Below, in pieces: positions 1 through 8,212 of a stretch of DNA of 51,791 bases (the first letter of the stretch is position 1; the number at the start of each line of letters is the position of its first letter). The notes beneath the pieces were generated by a model. The model saw only the letters and a list, made by a program, of their open reading frames with translations, searched no databases and had not been told where the DNA came from. The stretch comes from UBA6136 sp044351045 (GTDB taxonomy: Bacteria; Pseudomonadota; Gammaproteobacteria; Methylococcales; Methylococcaceae). Location of the stretch: NCBI GenBank assembly GCA_044351045.1, contig JBILGM010000017.1:1-51791 (forward strand). Reading direction: 5' to 3'. The translations under genes were made by a program, and so were the position numbers.

Positions 1-2
1 CC

Positions 3-293
3 ATCACCCCGCACACCCACTTTGAAGCCGAAATCTACGTGCTCTCCAAGGACGAAGGTGGACGTCACACCCCCTTCTTCAATGGCTATCGCCCGCAGTT
101 CTACTTCCGTACCACGGATGTCACGGGCTCGGTCGACTTACCGGAAGGTGTCGAAATGGTCATGCCCGGTGACAACGTCAAGGTTACCGTCAAGCTGATC
201 AACCCGATCGCCATGGAGGAAGGTCTGCGCTTCGCGGTACGCGAAGGCGGACGTACCGTGGGCGCCGGCGTCGTTTCGAAGGTGATCGCGTAA
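3..293 (+). CDS. tuf: Elongation factor Tu, C-terminal fragment
   Basis: This is the last 96 codons of EF-Tu, the GTPase that delivers aminoacyl-tRNA to the ribosome; the gene begins outside the window. The translation opens with ITPHTHFEAEIYVLSKDEGG and ends RTVGAGVVSKVIA, the conserved domain 3 of bacterial EF-Tu. Its TAA stop shares one base with the rpsJ ATG (TAATG), so translation of rpsJ is probably coupled to tuf. It looks more GC-rich than the ribosomal genes that follow, which could reflect gene conversion with a second tuf copy elsewhere (inference). Confidence 0.97.
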   Translation: MTPHTHFEAEIYVLSKDEGGRHTPFFNGYRPQFYFRTTDVTGSVDLPEGVEMVMPGDNVKVTVKLINPIAMEEGLRFAVREGGRTVGAGVVSKVIA

Positions 294-610
294 TGTCAAC
301 GCAAAAACAAAGAATACGGATTCGTCTGAAAGCGTTCGATCATCGCTTGATCGATCAGTCGGCCAGCGAAATTGTTGAGACGGCAAAAAGAACGGGTGCG
401 CAAGTACTTGGCCCCATCCCGTTGCCTACAAAGAAAGAACGTTACACCGTTCTGGTTTCGCCGCATGTTAACAAGGATGCGCGAGATCAATACGAGCTTC
501 GCACCCACAAACGCCTGATGGACATCATTGAGCCCACGGACAAAACCGTAGACGCTCTGATGAAGCTGGATTTAGCAGCGGGTGTGGACGTTCAGATTAA
601 GTTGAACTAA
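293..610 (+). CDS. rpsJ: 30S ribosomal protein S10
   Basis: S10 is a small-subunit head protein that also serves as NusE in transcription antitermination. The 105-residue product has the family's usual length and shows the S10 features IRIRLKAFDHRLID near the start and RTHKRLMDIIEPTDKTVDAL towards the end. It starts on the ATG overlapping the tuf stop by one base, so there is no room for a separate S10 leader of the Escherichia coli type. It is the first gene of the S10 block. Confidence 0.98.
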   Translation: MSTQKQRIRIRLKAFDHRLIDQSASEIVETAKRTGAQVLGPIPLPTKKERYTVLVSPHVNKDARDQYELRTHKRLMDIIEPTDKTVDALMKLDLAAGVDVQIKLN

Positions 611-635
611 ATAGATCGATATCCAGGAGCGACCA

Positions 636-1274
636 ATGTCCCTAGGACTTGTTGGAAGAAAGTGCGGAATGACCCGTATCTTTCATGAGGACGGATCTGC
701 AGAACCCGTGTCGGTGATTCTGGTGGAGCCAAACCGGATAGTGCAGGTAAAAACTGTAGAAACTGATGGCTATCGGGCGGTTCAGGTGACTGCGGGGGAC
801 GTGAAACGTTCACGGGTCAATAAGTCCATGGCGGGTCACTACGGAAAGGTTGGTGTAGATGCCGGAAAGGCTCTAATGGAATTCAGGATTCCATTGAGCG
901 ATACCAGAGAATATACCTCTGGTGGAGAACTTTCTCTGAACATTTTCGAGGAAGGTCAGTTTGTCGACGTGAGTGGCGTAAGCATCGGTAAAGGTTTTGC
1001 GGGTGTTGTAAAACGCCATAACTTCAGAACACAGGATGCAACTCACGGTAACTCGCTTTCACATAGGGTTCATGGCTCTATTGGTCAGAACCAAACGCCA
1101 GGACGTGTTTTCAAGGGAAAGAAAATGGCTGGGCACATGGGTGCTGCTAACGTAACGGTACAGAACCTGAAGATATCAATGATTAACATGGATAGGTCCA
1201 TTGTAATGATCAAGGGAGCTATTCCAGGCCCAAAAGGCGGCAAGGTTGTCATCAAGGCCGCAGTAAAGAAATAA
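636..1274 (+). CDS. rplC: 50S ribosomal protein L3
   Basis: L3 is an early-assembly protein that reaches the peptidyl-transferase centre. The 212-residue product begins MSLGLVGRKCGMTRIF and contains the conserved loop around GSIGQNQTPGRVFKGKKMAG, including the Gln that is methylated in E. coli L3. An AGGAG ribosome-binding site lies about 8 bases before the ATG. It sits between rpsJ and rplD in canonical S10 order. Several AGA, AGG and ATA codons appear, which is unusual for a highly expressed gammaproteobacterial gene. Confidence 0.98.
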   Translation: MSLGLVGRKCGMTRIFHEDGSAEPVSVILVEPNRIVQVKTVETDGYRAVQVTAGDVKRSRVNKSMAGHYGKVGVDAGKALMEFRIPLSDTREYTSGGELSLNIFEEGQFVDVSGVSIGKGFAGVVKRHNFRTQDATHGNSLSHRVHGSIGQNQTPGRVFKGKKMAGHMGAANVTVQNLKISMINMDRSIVMIKGAIPGPKGGKVVIKAAVKK

Positions 1275-1284
1275 AGGAAAGAAC

Positions 1285-1899
1285 ATGTCGCTTGTAATAC
1301 CATCGGCTATATCTGGGGGAAAAGGCTTGCCGGTGGCCGAGGAAGTCTTTGGACGTGAGTTCAATGAGTCCTTGGTCCATCAGTTGGTTGTCTCATACCT
1401 TGCGGCTGCCCGGTCAGGAACGAAGGGTCAAAAAACCCGCTCCGACGTCAGTGGTGGGGGTGCAAAGCCTTGGAAACAGAAGGGTAGTGGTCGCGCTAGA
1501 GCTGGGACTACGAGAAGTCCGATATGGAGAACTGGTGGGGTAACCTTTGCCGCACGCAACCGGAATTATGAGCAGAAGCTAAATAAAAAGATGTATCGTG
1601 CGGCGATGTCCTCGATCTTTTCTGAATTACTTCGCCAGGGACGTTTGGTTGTCGCAGATGACCTGAACCTGACAGAAGCGAAGACGAAGGAGTTGCTCAA
1701 CAAGCTTGATTCATTGGGATTCAAGTCGGGATTAATCGTTACTGAGGGATTGGATGTCAACCTTTTTCTATCGGCAAGAAATCTTCCACACGTTCATGTC
1801 AGTGAGGCGAGATCATTGAGTCCCGTTGAGCTGGTTCACAGCGATAAGGTCATTGTAACGTCTGGAGCAATCAAGGCGATTCAGGAGAATCTGTCATGA
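1285..1899 (+). CDS. rplD: 50S ribosomal protein L4
   Basis: L4 lines the polypeptide exit tunnel; in E. coli it is also the autogenous repressor of the S10 operon. The 204-residue protein shows the conserved tunnel-loop region TRSDVSGGGAKPWKQKGSGR around residues 50-70. An AGGAAAG ribosome-binding site precedes the ATG. Its stop overlaps the rplW start by four bases (ATGA), implying translational coupling. The upstream target for L4 autoregulation is not evident because rpsJ abuts tuf. Confidence 0.98.
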   Translation: MSLVIPSAISGGKGLPVAEEVFGREFNESLVHQLVVSYLAAARSGTKGQKTRSDVSGGGAKPWKQKGSGRARAGTTRSPIWRTGGVTFAARNRNYEQKLNKKMYRAAMSSIFSELLRQGRLVVADDLNLTEAKTKELLNKLDSLGFKSGLIVTEGLDVNLFLSARNLPHVHVSEARSLSPVELVHSDKVIVTSGAIKAIQENLS

Positions 1900-2189
1900 G
1901 ACAAATCGAGTTAATGAATGTCCTGGAGTCGCCAGTTATATCGGAAAAAAGCAGCCTGTCAGCAGAAAAGCACAACAGAGTTGTATTCCGAGTAAAGCCA
2001 ACAGCAACTAAACAACAGGTAAAAAGGGCCATAGAGCTACTTTTTAAAGTTGAGGTGGACTCTGTTCATGTGCTTAACGTGAAAGGAAAGTCAAAACGAT
2101 TTGGTCGTTTTATGGGTACGAGATCAGATTGGAAAAAGGCCTACATCAAGCTTAAGCCTGGCTTCGACATCGATTTTGCTACCGCATGA
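1896..2189 (+). CDS. rplW: 50S ribosomal protein L23
   Basis: L23 sits at the exit-tunnel rim and docks trigger factor and SRP. The 97-residue product contains VISEKSSLSAEKHNRVVFRV and the internal VKGKSKRFGRFMGTRSDWKK loop, both typical of L23. It starts at the ATGA overlap with rplD and is followed by a short gap before rplB. The length is normal for the family. Confidence 0.97.
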   Translation: MRQIELMNVLESPVISEKSSLSAEKHNRVVFRVKPTATKQQVKRAIELLFKVEVDSVHVLNVKGKSKRFGRFMGTRSDWKKAYIKLKPGFDIDFATA

Positions 2190-2230
2190 TGCTGTCTGCG
2201 GTATGTAACTGAACAAAATGGAACACTGAC

Positions 2231-3055
2231 ATGGCACTTGTTAAATCCAAACCTACTTCTCCTGGGTCGCGGTTTGTGGTTCGGGTCAAGACGGATGGGC
2301 TCTATAAAGGTCGTCCTGAACCCAAGCTTATTGAAAAGAAGATACGTAGTTCTGGTAGAAACAACCAGGGTGTGATTACTACTCGACATAAGGGGGGTGG
2401 TCACAAGCAATTCTACAGAGTCATTGATTTTAAACGTGACAAGTTAGGTGTTCCGGCAAAAGTTGAGCGAATAGAGTACGATCCAAACAGAACAGCGCAC
2501 ATTGCCCTTCTGGTTTACCTTGACGGTGAACGTCGCTACATCATCGCACCTAAGGGAGCTATGGCCGGTCAGGAACTGATCTCATCTGAATTTGCGCCTA
2601 TTAAAACTGGCAATTGTCTGCCCTTGCGCAATATCCCGGTTGGTTCGGTTATACATTGTGTTGAACTTAAGCCCGGAAAAGGCGCGCAGCTTGCGCGCTC
2701 AGGTGGGGCAGCTGTCCAGTTGGTCGCTAAAGATGGTGCATATGTAACGCTTCGACTTCGCTCGGGCGAAATGAGAAAAGTCTTGGCAGATTGTAAAGCA
2801 GTCATAGGTGAAGTTTCGAACCATGAGCATAACCTTGCTTCACTGGGTAAAGCCGGAGCAAAAAGATGGAGAGGTGTAAGACCGACCGTTCGTGGTGTCG
2901 CCATGAACCCGGTAGACCATCCGCATGGTGGTGGTGAAGGTAGAACCTCTGGAGGGCGTCATCCAGTCTCTCCTTGGGGAACACCTGCTAAAGGCTATAA
3001 AACAAGAAATAACAAGCGAACCGATAAGCTTATCGTTCGTGGACGTAAGAAGTAA
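2231..3055 (+). CDS. rplB: 50S ribosomal protein L2
   Basis: L2 is a core protein needed for subunit association and peptidyl-transferase activity. The 274-residue protein has the family's usual length. The conserved GRNNQGVITTRHKGGGHKQF segment lies near residue 45, and the signature VAMNPVDHPHGGGEGR, with the conserved functional His, lies near residue 225. It ends in the basic tail RGRKK. It lies between rplW and rpsS as expected. Confidence 0.98.
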   Translation: MALVKSKPTSPGSRFVVRVKTDGLYKGRPEPKLIEKKIRSSGRNNQGVITTRHKGGGHKQFYRVIDFKRDKLGVPAKVERIEYDPNRTAHIALLVYLDGERRYIIAPKGAMAGQELISSEFAPIKTGNCLPLRNIPVGSVIHCVELKPGKGAQLARSGGAAVQLVAKDGAYVTLRLRSGEMRKVLADCKAVIGEVSNHEHNLASLGKAGAKRWRGVRPTVRGVAMNPVDHPHGGGEGRTSGGRHPVSPWGTPAKGYKTRNNKRTDKLIVRGRKK

Positions 3056-3076
3056 TCTATTGAAGAGGAATAAATC

Positions 3077-3349
3077 GTGCCACGCTCGATTAAAAAAGGC
3101 CCATTCGTTGACCACCATTTGTTGAACAAGGTTTTGGAAAGTAGCCAAAACGGTAATAAAAGGCCGATCAAGACATGGTCCCGGAGGTCGATGATCCTTC
3201 CCGAAATGATTGGGTTGACCATAGCAATCCATAACGGTAGACAACATGTCCCCATTCTTGTTAGTGATAACATGGTTGGTCATAAGCTGGGAGAGTTTGC
3301 TCCTACTCGGACGTACAAGGGACATCAGGCAGATAAAAAGTCTAAGTAA
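3077..3349 (+). CDS. rpsS: 30S ribosomal protein S19 (GTG start)
   Basis: S19 is a small-subunit head protein that contacts S13 and the A-site region. The 90-residue product begins PRSIKKGPFVDHHLLNKV and includes RRSMILPEMIGLTIAIHNG and GEFAPTRTYKGH, all classic S19 sequence. The start is GTG, preceded by an AAGAGGAA ribosome-binding site. No in-frame ATG would preserve the conserved N-terminus. Confidence 0.98.
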   Translation: MPRSIKKGPFVDHHLLNKVLESSQNGNKRPIKTWSRRSMILPEMIGLTIAIHNGRQHVPILVSDNMVGHKLGEFAPTRTYKGHQADKKSK

Positions 3350-3381
3350 GAACCTTGAAGTCATATAAATAGGTTAAAGTT

Positions 3382-3717
3382 ATGGCGACTATCGCAAGAT
3401 TAAATACAGCAAGGGTATCAGCACAAAAGTGCAGACTTGTTGCAGATCAAATTAGAGGCTTGAAAGTTGAAAAGGCCATTGATGTTTTGGCATTCAGCCC
3501 AAAAAAATCTGCACAAATTATGAAAAAAGTCCTCGAGTCTGCAATCGCAAATGCGGAGCACAATGATGGGGCTGATATAGATGAATTGCGTGTGAAAACG
3601 ATTGAGGTAGGTGAGGGAGCTACTCTTAAGCGTATGTCAGCACGAGCCAAGGGTCGCTCAAACCGGATCAGCAAGCGGACTTGTCATATCACTATTCAAG
3701 TTTCCGAGAATCGGTAG
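3382..3717 (+). CDS. rplV: 50S ribosomal protein L22
   Basis: L22 stabilises 23S rRNA domains and contributes a beta-hairpin to the exit tunnel. The 111-residue product shows ARVSAQKCRLVADQIRG near the N-terminus and, near the C-terminus, the hairpin region RMSARAKGRSNRISKRTCHI typical of the family. It is followed within eight bases by rpsC. Confidence 0.97.
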   Translation: MATIARLNTARVSAQKCRLVADQIRGLKVEKAIDVLAFSPKKSAQIMKKVLESAIANAEHNDGADIDELRVKTIEVGEGATLKRMSARAKGRSNRISKRTCHITIQVSENR

Positions 3718-3724
3718 GTTATTT

Positions 3725-4393
3725 ATGGGACAGAAAGTACATCCTACGGGCATACGCCTTGGCATAGTCAAAGACTGGACTTCACGGTGGTATGCCACAA
3801 CTAAAGATTATGCTAATTATCTGCACAAAGACTTAATGGTTCGAGACTTCTTGAGAAAGAAGCTAGGACATGCATCAGTTAGCAGAATACAGATCAATAG
3901 ACCGGCAAATAATGCTCATATCACTATTCATACTGCACGTCCAGGTTTGGTGATAGGAAAGAAAGGAGAAGACATCGATGCACTGAGACGTGAAGTCTCT
4001 GCGATGATGGGGGTGCCTGTCCAGATTTCAGTCGAAGAGATTCGGAAGCCTGAATTAGACGCACAGCTGGTAGCTGAAGGAGTAGCTCAACAGTTGGAAA
4101 AGCGAATTATGTTTCGGAGGGCTATGAAACGAGCCGTGCAGAATACTCTGCGATTGGGTGCCGAGGGTATAAAAATAAGCGTAGGCGGACGGCTTAATGG
4201 TGCCGAAATTGCTCGAACTGAGTGGTATAGAGAAGGTAGAGTTCCACTTCATACCTTCCGCGCAGATATCGACTACGGATTTGCAGAAGCCAAAACCACA
4301 TATGGAATCATCGGTGTAAAAGTGTGGATTTTTAAAGGCGAAGTGCTTCCCCAATTAGCTGAAGAACTCAAGCATCAATCAGCGGAAGCATAA
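3725..4393 (+). CDS. rpsC: 30S ribosomal protein S3
   Basis: S3 helps form the mRNA entry tunnel and has helicase-like activity. The chosen ATG at 3725 gives 222 residues starting MGQKVHPTGIRLGIVKDW, the conserved family start; the frame is open upstream but that extension overlaps rplV and lacks family sequence. A KH domain is visible (HTARPGLVIGKKGEDIDALR), followed by the S3 C-terminal domain (GRLNGAEIARTEWYREGRVP). Confidence 0.97.
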   Translation: MGQKVHPTGIRLGIVKDWTSRWYATTKDYANYLHKDLMVRDFLRKKLGHASVSRIQINRPANNAHITIHTARPGLVIGKKGEDIDALRREVSAMMGVPVQISVEEIRKPELDAQLVAEGVAQQLEKRIMFRRAMKRAVQNTLRLGAEGIKISVGGRLNGAEIARTEWYREGRVPLHTFRADIDYGFAEAKTTYGIIGVKVWIFKGEVLPQLAEELKHQSAEA

Positions 4394-4409
4394 ATAGAGC
4401 GATAAGGTC

Positions 4410-4823
4410 ATGTTGCAGCCAAAAAGAACTAAATTTAGAAAACAGCACAAGGGAAGGAATACAGGGTTAGCCCTGCGAGGAAACAAGGTATCCTTCGGTG
4501 AATTTGGATTAAAGTCTGTTGAACGTGGCAGAATGACTGCGCGGCAAATCGAGTCAGCTCGAAGGGCAATTACTCGACATGTGAAACGTGGCGGAAAAAT
4601 ATGGATAAGGGTATTCCCTGACAAGCCGATTACTAAAAAGCCACTCGAAGTCCGAATGGGAAGTGGGAAGGGTAGTGTTGAATACTGGGTAGCTGAAATA
4701 AAGCCAGGCACAATGTTGTACGAGCTTCAAGGAGTCAGTGAAGAGTTGGCACGGGAAGCGTTTGCTCTCGCCGCTGCAAAATTACCGATTAAAACCACCT
4801 TTACTGTGCGGACGGTGATGTGA
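4410..4823 (+). CDS. rplP: 50S ribosomal protein L16
   Basis: L16 helps position A-site tRNA near the peptidyl-transferase centre. The 137-residue product starts MLQPKRTKFRKQHKGRN and contains RGGKIWIRVFPDKPITKKP and RMGSGKGSVEYWVA, all diagnostic of L16. Its TGA stop overlaps the start of rpmC, suggesting translational coupling within the S10 block. Confidence 0.98.
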   Translation: MLQPKRTKFRKQHKGRNTGLALRGNKVSFGEFGLKSVERGRMTARQIESARRAITRHVKRGGKIWIRVFPDKPITKKPLEVRMGSGKGSVEYWVAEIKPGTMLYELQGVSEELAREAFALAAAKLPIKTTFTVRTVM

Positions 4824-5017
4824 TGAAAGCACAAGAGCTTAGACCGAAAAATGCGGATGAACTTTATTCAACGATGGTTGAAATTTACCGCGAACAATTT
4901 AATCTTAAAATGCAAAAGGCAACCGGACAGTTATCTAAGCCTGACCAGATTAAGAAAAATCGGCGTACCATTGCGCGTATAAATACCATTCTCACAGAAA
5001 AGGGGCTAAAACCATGA
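4823..5017 (+). CDS. rpmC: 50S ribosomal protein L29
   Basis: L29 is a small helical exit-tunnel-rim protein. The ATG at 4823 gives 64 residues beginning MKAQELRPKNADEL, matching the usual L29 start; a GTG three bases upstream (4820) would only add one Met and is the alternative. The C-terminal half RRTIARINTILTEKG matches the family's second helix. It overlaps rplP at its start and rpsQ by four bases at its end. Confidence 0.95.
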   Translation: MKAQELRPKNADELYSTMVEIYREQFNLKMQKATGQLSKPDQIKKNRRTIARINTILTEKGLKP

Positions 5018-5274
5018 GTGCGAATGATAAGAACCTTCATACCCTCACAGGGAAGGTTGTAAGCAACAAAATGGACAAAACAATCTCTGTAAAAGTTGAG
5101 CGTGTTGTACCTCATCCTCTATATGGAAAGTTCATTAGAAGATCGACAAAATTGCTAGCGCACGATGAACACAATGAGTCACGTGAAGGTGATGTGGTTG
5201 TTGTAGCGGCTTGCCGGCCAATTTCCGGAAGAAAAGTCTGGAAACTGGAAAAAATTGTTGACCGAGCAAAGTAA
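5014..5274 (+). CDS. rpsQ: 30S ribosomal protein S17
   Basis: S17 is a primary 16S-binding protein with an OB fold. The 86-residue product shows LTGKVVSNKMDKTISVKVER and HPLYGKFIRRSTKLLAHDE, characteristic of S17. It begins at an ATGA overlap with the rpmC stop. It is the last gene of the classical S10 block before rplN opens the spc block. Confidence 0.97.
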   Translation: MSANDKNLHTLTGKVVSNKMDKTISVKVERVVPHPLYGKFIRRSTKLLAHDEHNESREGDVVVVAACRPISGRKVWKLEKIVDRAK

Positions 5275-5309
5275 TCAGGCTTTAAGATCCATTAGTCAGG
5301 TACAAAGAC

Positions 5310-5678
5310 ATGATTCAGATGCAAACCAACCTTGATGTCGCCGACAATAGTGGCGCAAGAAGGGTCATGTGCATTAAAGTTTTAGGCGGTTCACACCGAA
5401 GGTATGCGAACGTTGGTGACATCATTAAGGTTAGCATTAAAGAGGCGATTCCCAGGGGTCGTGTAAAGAAGGGTGAAGTCTATAATGCAGTTGTTGTCAG
5501 AACGAGAAAAGGGGTGCGTCGTACAGATGGATCGCTTATTCGTTTTGATGGCAATGCTGCCGTGCTGCTCAATAATCAGCACCAACCAATCGGGACACGA
5601 ATCTTCGGGCCGGTAACACGCGAGTTGAGGTCTGAAAAATTCATGAAGATCATCTCACTCGCCCCGGAAGTTATCTAG
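5310..5678 (+). CDS. rplN: 50S ribosomal protein L14
   Basis: L14 forms an inter-subunit bridge and is the target of the silencing factor RsfS. The 122-residue product starts MIQMQTNLDVADNSGARRVM and contains RGRVKKGEVYNAVVVRTRKG, near-invariant in bacterial L14. It opens the spc block; the 35-base gap after rpsQ contains no clear terminator. Confidence 0.98.
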   Translation: MIQMQTNLDVADNSGARRVMCIKVLGGSHRRYANVGDIIKVSIKEAIPRGRVKKGEVYNAVVVRTRKGVRRTDGSLIRFDGNAAVLLNNQHQPIGTRIFGPVTRELRSEKFMKIISLAPEVI

Positions 5679-5687
5679 GAGTGGGAT

Positions 5688-6005
5688 ATGCTTAAAATCA
5701 AAAAAGGCGACCAAGTTATTGTTATTACGGGCCGTGATAAAGGTAAGCGCGGTCTAGTTCTTGCTATCCCTGAAGAGAATCGTCTGGTCGTTGAGGGAGT
5801 CAATGTAGCCCGGAAACATCAGAAGCCTATGCCTACAAAAGGTATTTCAGGTGGAATTGTTGAAAAGTCGTTATCAATTCATGTCTCTAATGTTGCACTG
5901 GTAAACCCTGTGACTAACAAAGGGGATAAAGTCGGCTTCAAGTTATTGGCGGATGGACGAAAGGTTCGTTTCTTCAAGTCTAATAACGAAGTCATTGACG
6001 CTTAA
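5688..6005 (+). CDS. rplX: 50S ribosomal protein L24
   Basis: L24 is an assembly initiator bound to the 5' region of 23S rRNA. The 105-residue product starts MLKIKKGDQVIVITGRDKGK, the KOW motif typical of L24, followed by VVEGVNVARKHQKP. An AGGAGTGGG ribosome-binding site lies just before the ATG. The length is normal. Confidence 0.97.
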   Translation: MLKIKKGDQVIVITGRDKGKRGLVLAIPEENRLVVEGVNVARKHQKPMPTKGISGGIVEKSLSIHVSNVALVNPVTNKGDKVGFKLLADGRKVRFFKSNNEVIDA

Positions 6006-6018
6006 CCTGTGAACGAAC

Positions 6019-6558
6019 ATGGCCAGATTGCAAAAGATTTATAAAGAAGAGGTTGTTGGTGAACTCACCAAGCGGTTTGGTTATAAATCGCCTATGCAGG
6101 TTCCTAAGATTGAAAAGATCACCCTGAATATGGGTGTTGGAGAAGCGGTTGCTGATAAAAAGATCTTGCAACATGCCTTGGATGATCTTGAAAAAATCAC
6201 TGGACAGAAACCTATCGTTACGATGTCAAAAAAGTCTATCGCAGGTTTCAAGATTCGAGACGGGATGCCTATAGGATGCAAGGTAACGTTACGGCGTGAA
6301 AGAATGTATGAGTTTCTTGATCGATTGATTACCGTTGCCATTCCTCGAGTAAGGGACTTTCGAGGCTTAAATGGAAAGTCATTTGATGGACGAGGAAATT
6401 ACAGCATGGGCGTTAAGGAGCAGATTATCTTTCCTGAAATAGACTTCGACAAGGTTGATGCTGTCAGGGGTCTTGATATCACTATAACCACAAGTGCGCG
6501 CTCTGATCAAGAAGCTCGAGCATTGTTGGAACAGTTTAAATTCCCCTTTAGAACTTAG
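6019..6558 (+). CDS. rplE: 50S ribosomal protein L5
   Basis: L5 binds 5S rRNA and contacts the P-site tRNA T loop. The 179-residue product includes KITLNMGVGEAVADKK, a conserved KSIAGFKIRDGMPIGCKVTL segment and FRGLNGKSFDGRGNYSMGVK, all diagnostic of L5. It follows rplX by 13 bases in normal spc order. Confidence 0.98.
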   Translation: MARLQKIYKEEVVGELTKRFGYKSPMQVPKIEKITLNMGVGEAVADKKILQHALDDLEKITGQKPIVTMSKKSIAGFKIRDGMPIGCKVTLRRERMYEFLDRLITVAIPRVRDFRGLNGKSFDGRGNYSMGVKEQIIFPEIDFDKVDAVRGLDITITTSARSDQEARALLEQFKFPFRT

Positions 6559-6567
6559 GTTTTATTA

Positions 6568-6873
6568 ATGGCTAAGAAATCAATGATCGCTCGCGAGGTA
6601 AAGCGGCAAAAGCTTGTAGCTAAGTGTCTTGTAAAGAGGCGGGAACTTAAGGCTATCATTCTGAGTTTAACTGCAAGCGATGATGAAAAAGTCCTTGCTG
6701 AGCTTAAACTTCAAAAGCTGCCACGAGATTCTTCACCATCAAGAGTGAGAAATCGTTGCAATATAACTGGAAGGCCCCACGGCTTCTACAGAAAATTTGG
6801 TTTAGGTCGTAACAAACTCCGCGAATCAGTGATGCGTGGTGACGTTCCAGGTGTTACTAAAGCAAGTTGGTAA
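6568..6873 (+). CDS. rpsN: 30S ribosomal protein S14, zinc-free long form
   Basis: S14 is a small-subunit head protein. The 101-residue length and the absence of paired CxxC motifs identify the zinc-independent (C-) form. It ends NRCNITGRPHGFYRKFGLGR followed by LRESVMRGDVPGVTKASW, as in other proteobacteria. It lies between rplE and rpsH. By contrast, the L36 gene in this window keeps its zinc ligands. Confidence 0.97.
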   Translation: MAKKSMIAREVKRQKLVAKCLVKRRELKAIILSLTASDDEKVLAELKLQKLPRDSSPSRVRNRCNITGRPHGFYRKFGLGRNKLRESVMRGDVPGVTKASW

Positions 6874-6900
6874 TACGATCTTAAACCCGGAGTTCTAATT

Positions 6901-7296
6901 ATGACTATGACCGATCCATTGTCCGACCTTCTTACTCGCGTAAGAAACGGACAGAGAGCGAACAAAGCCTCCGTGTCTATGCCTTCATCGAAGCTGAAGT
7001 GTTCAGTATGTGCTCTTCTAAAACAGGAAGGCTACATAGAAGATTACAAGATTGATAATGTTGGTGCCAAGGCGATACTAACTGTGACTCTTAAATACTA
7101 TAAGGGACATCCTGTGATTGAATCAATTCAGAGGGTTAGTAAGCCTGGACGAAGAGTCTATAAGCCTGCCGACGATCTGCCTTCCGTTCTTGCGGGATTT
7201 GGTGTGGCGGTTATATCTACCTCGAAAGGGTTGATGACTGACAGGGACGCCCGCCAATCGGGTCAGGGTGGCGAAGTGCTCTGTACCGTTTCTTAA
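6901..7296 (+). CDS. rpsH: 30S ribosomal protein S8
   Basis: S8 binds the central domain of 16S rRNA and in E. coli is the translational repressor of the spc operon. The 131-residue product begins MTMTDPLSDLLTRVRNGQ and ends with the conserved GVAVISTSKGLMTDRDARQ and GGEVLCTVS. The ATG at 6901 matches the usual N-terminus; a second ATG two codons later is possible. An S8 target site near rplE was not assessed. Confidence 0.97.
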   Translation: MTMTDPLSDLLTRVRNGQRANKASVSMPSSKLKCSVCALLKQEGYIEDYKIDNVGAKAILTVTLKYYKGHPVIESIQRVSKPGRRVYKPADDLPSVLAGFGVAVISTSKGLMTDRDARQSGQGGEVLCTVS

Positions 7297-7308
7297 GGTA
7301 TATCGATT

Positions 7309-7842
7309 ATGTCAAGAATTGCAAAGAACCCGGTCTTAATTCCAAAAGGGGTTGAAGCCAGTTTTACATCCGGCGACTTATCTATAAAAGGGCCTAAAGG
7401 GACCCTTGAGGCAACTATCCATAGCTTGGTAGAGTTGCAAATTGACCCGTCGTCCATTTCTGTCATATTTGATAGAAGCAATAAAACCCAGGTAGCCTTG
7501 GCCGGGACAACACGAGCCAATATTGCGAATATGGTTGCCGGTGTGAGTACGGGTTATGAAAAAAAGCTTACCATGGTTGGAGTGGGTTACCGGGCTCAAG
7601 CCAAAGGTCAGGTGCTTAATCTAAGCTTGGGCTTTTCTCACCCTATAGATTATGTAGTGCCCGCCGGAATTACGGTTGAAACACCTTCGCAAACCGAGAT
7701 TGTTGTAAGGGGCAGCGATAAACAAAAGGTGGGTCAGGTTGCGGCTAATATACGCGCCTACAGGCCGCCTGAGCCATATAAAGGCAAAGGTGTTCGCTAC
7801 GCCGATGAAGTAATCATTCGAAAAGAAGCTAAGAAAAAGTAG
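7309..7842 (+). CDS. rplF: 50S ribosomal protein L6
   Basis: L6 lies near the factor-binding centre. The 177-residue product shows two L6 repeats, with the conserved MVGVGYRAQAKGQVLNLSLG near residue 85 and RAYRPPEPYKGKGVRYADE near the C-terminus. It follows rpsH by 12 bases. The length is normal. Confidence 0.98.
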   Translation: MSRIAKNPVLIPKGVEASFTSGDLSIKGPKGTLEATIHSLVELQIDPSSISVIFDRSNKTQVALAGTTRANIANMVAGVSTGYEKKLTMVGVGYRAQAKGQVLNLSLGFSHPIDYVVPAGITVETPSQTEIVVRGSDKQKVGQVAANIRAYRPPEPYKGKGVRYADEVIIRKEAKKK

Positions 7843-7850
7843 GCTATTAG

Positions 7851-8204
7851 ATGGATAAAAATCCAGCAAGGCTGCGCAGAGCCGCCAAAACAAGAGCGAT
7901 CATACGAAATCTTGGTGTTGATCGTTTGACCGTTTACAGGACTCCGCGTCATATTTACGCTCAGGTGATGACAGCCGATGGTGCCAGAGTTCTGGCTTCA
8001 TCATCAACGCTTGAAGCAAATGTAAAGAGTGGTTTAAAGAATACCGGCAACATTGAAGCAGCCATGGCTGTTGGTAAACTGGTAGCAGAGCGAGCCCTTG
8101 CTGCAGGGATTACCTCAGTGGCATTTGATCGTTCTGGTTTCAAATATCATGGTCGGGTGAAGGCTGTAGCTGATGCCGCCCGCGAAGCGGGTCTCAAATT
8201 CTAG
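7851..8204 (+). CDS. rplR: 50S ribosomal protein L18
   Basis: L18 binds 5S rRNA together with L5 and L25. The 117-residue product has a basic N-terminus (MDKNPARLRRAAKTRAIIR), then the YAQVMTADGARVLASSST segment, and ends VAFDRSGFKYHGRVKAVADA, all standard L18 sequence. It follows rplF by eight bases. Confidence 0.97.
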   Translation: MDKNPARLRRAAKTRAIIRNLGVDRLTVYRTPRHIYAQVMTADGARVLASSSTLEANVKSGLKNTGNIEAAMAVGKLVAERALAAGITSVAFDRSGFKYHGRVKAVADAAREAGLKF

Positions 8205-8212
8205 GAGCAGTC

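Noticed and set aside
2840..3364. 174-codon open frame on the minus strand inside rplB/rpsS
   Set aside because: It lies wholly opposite certain ribosomal protein genes and has no family sequence or ribosome-binding site; it is a shadow frame.
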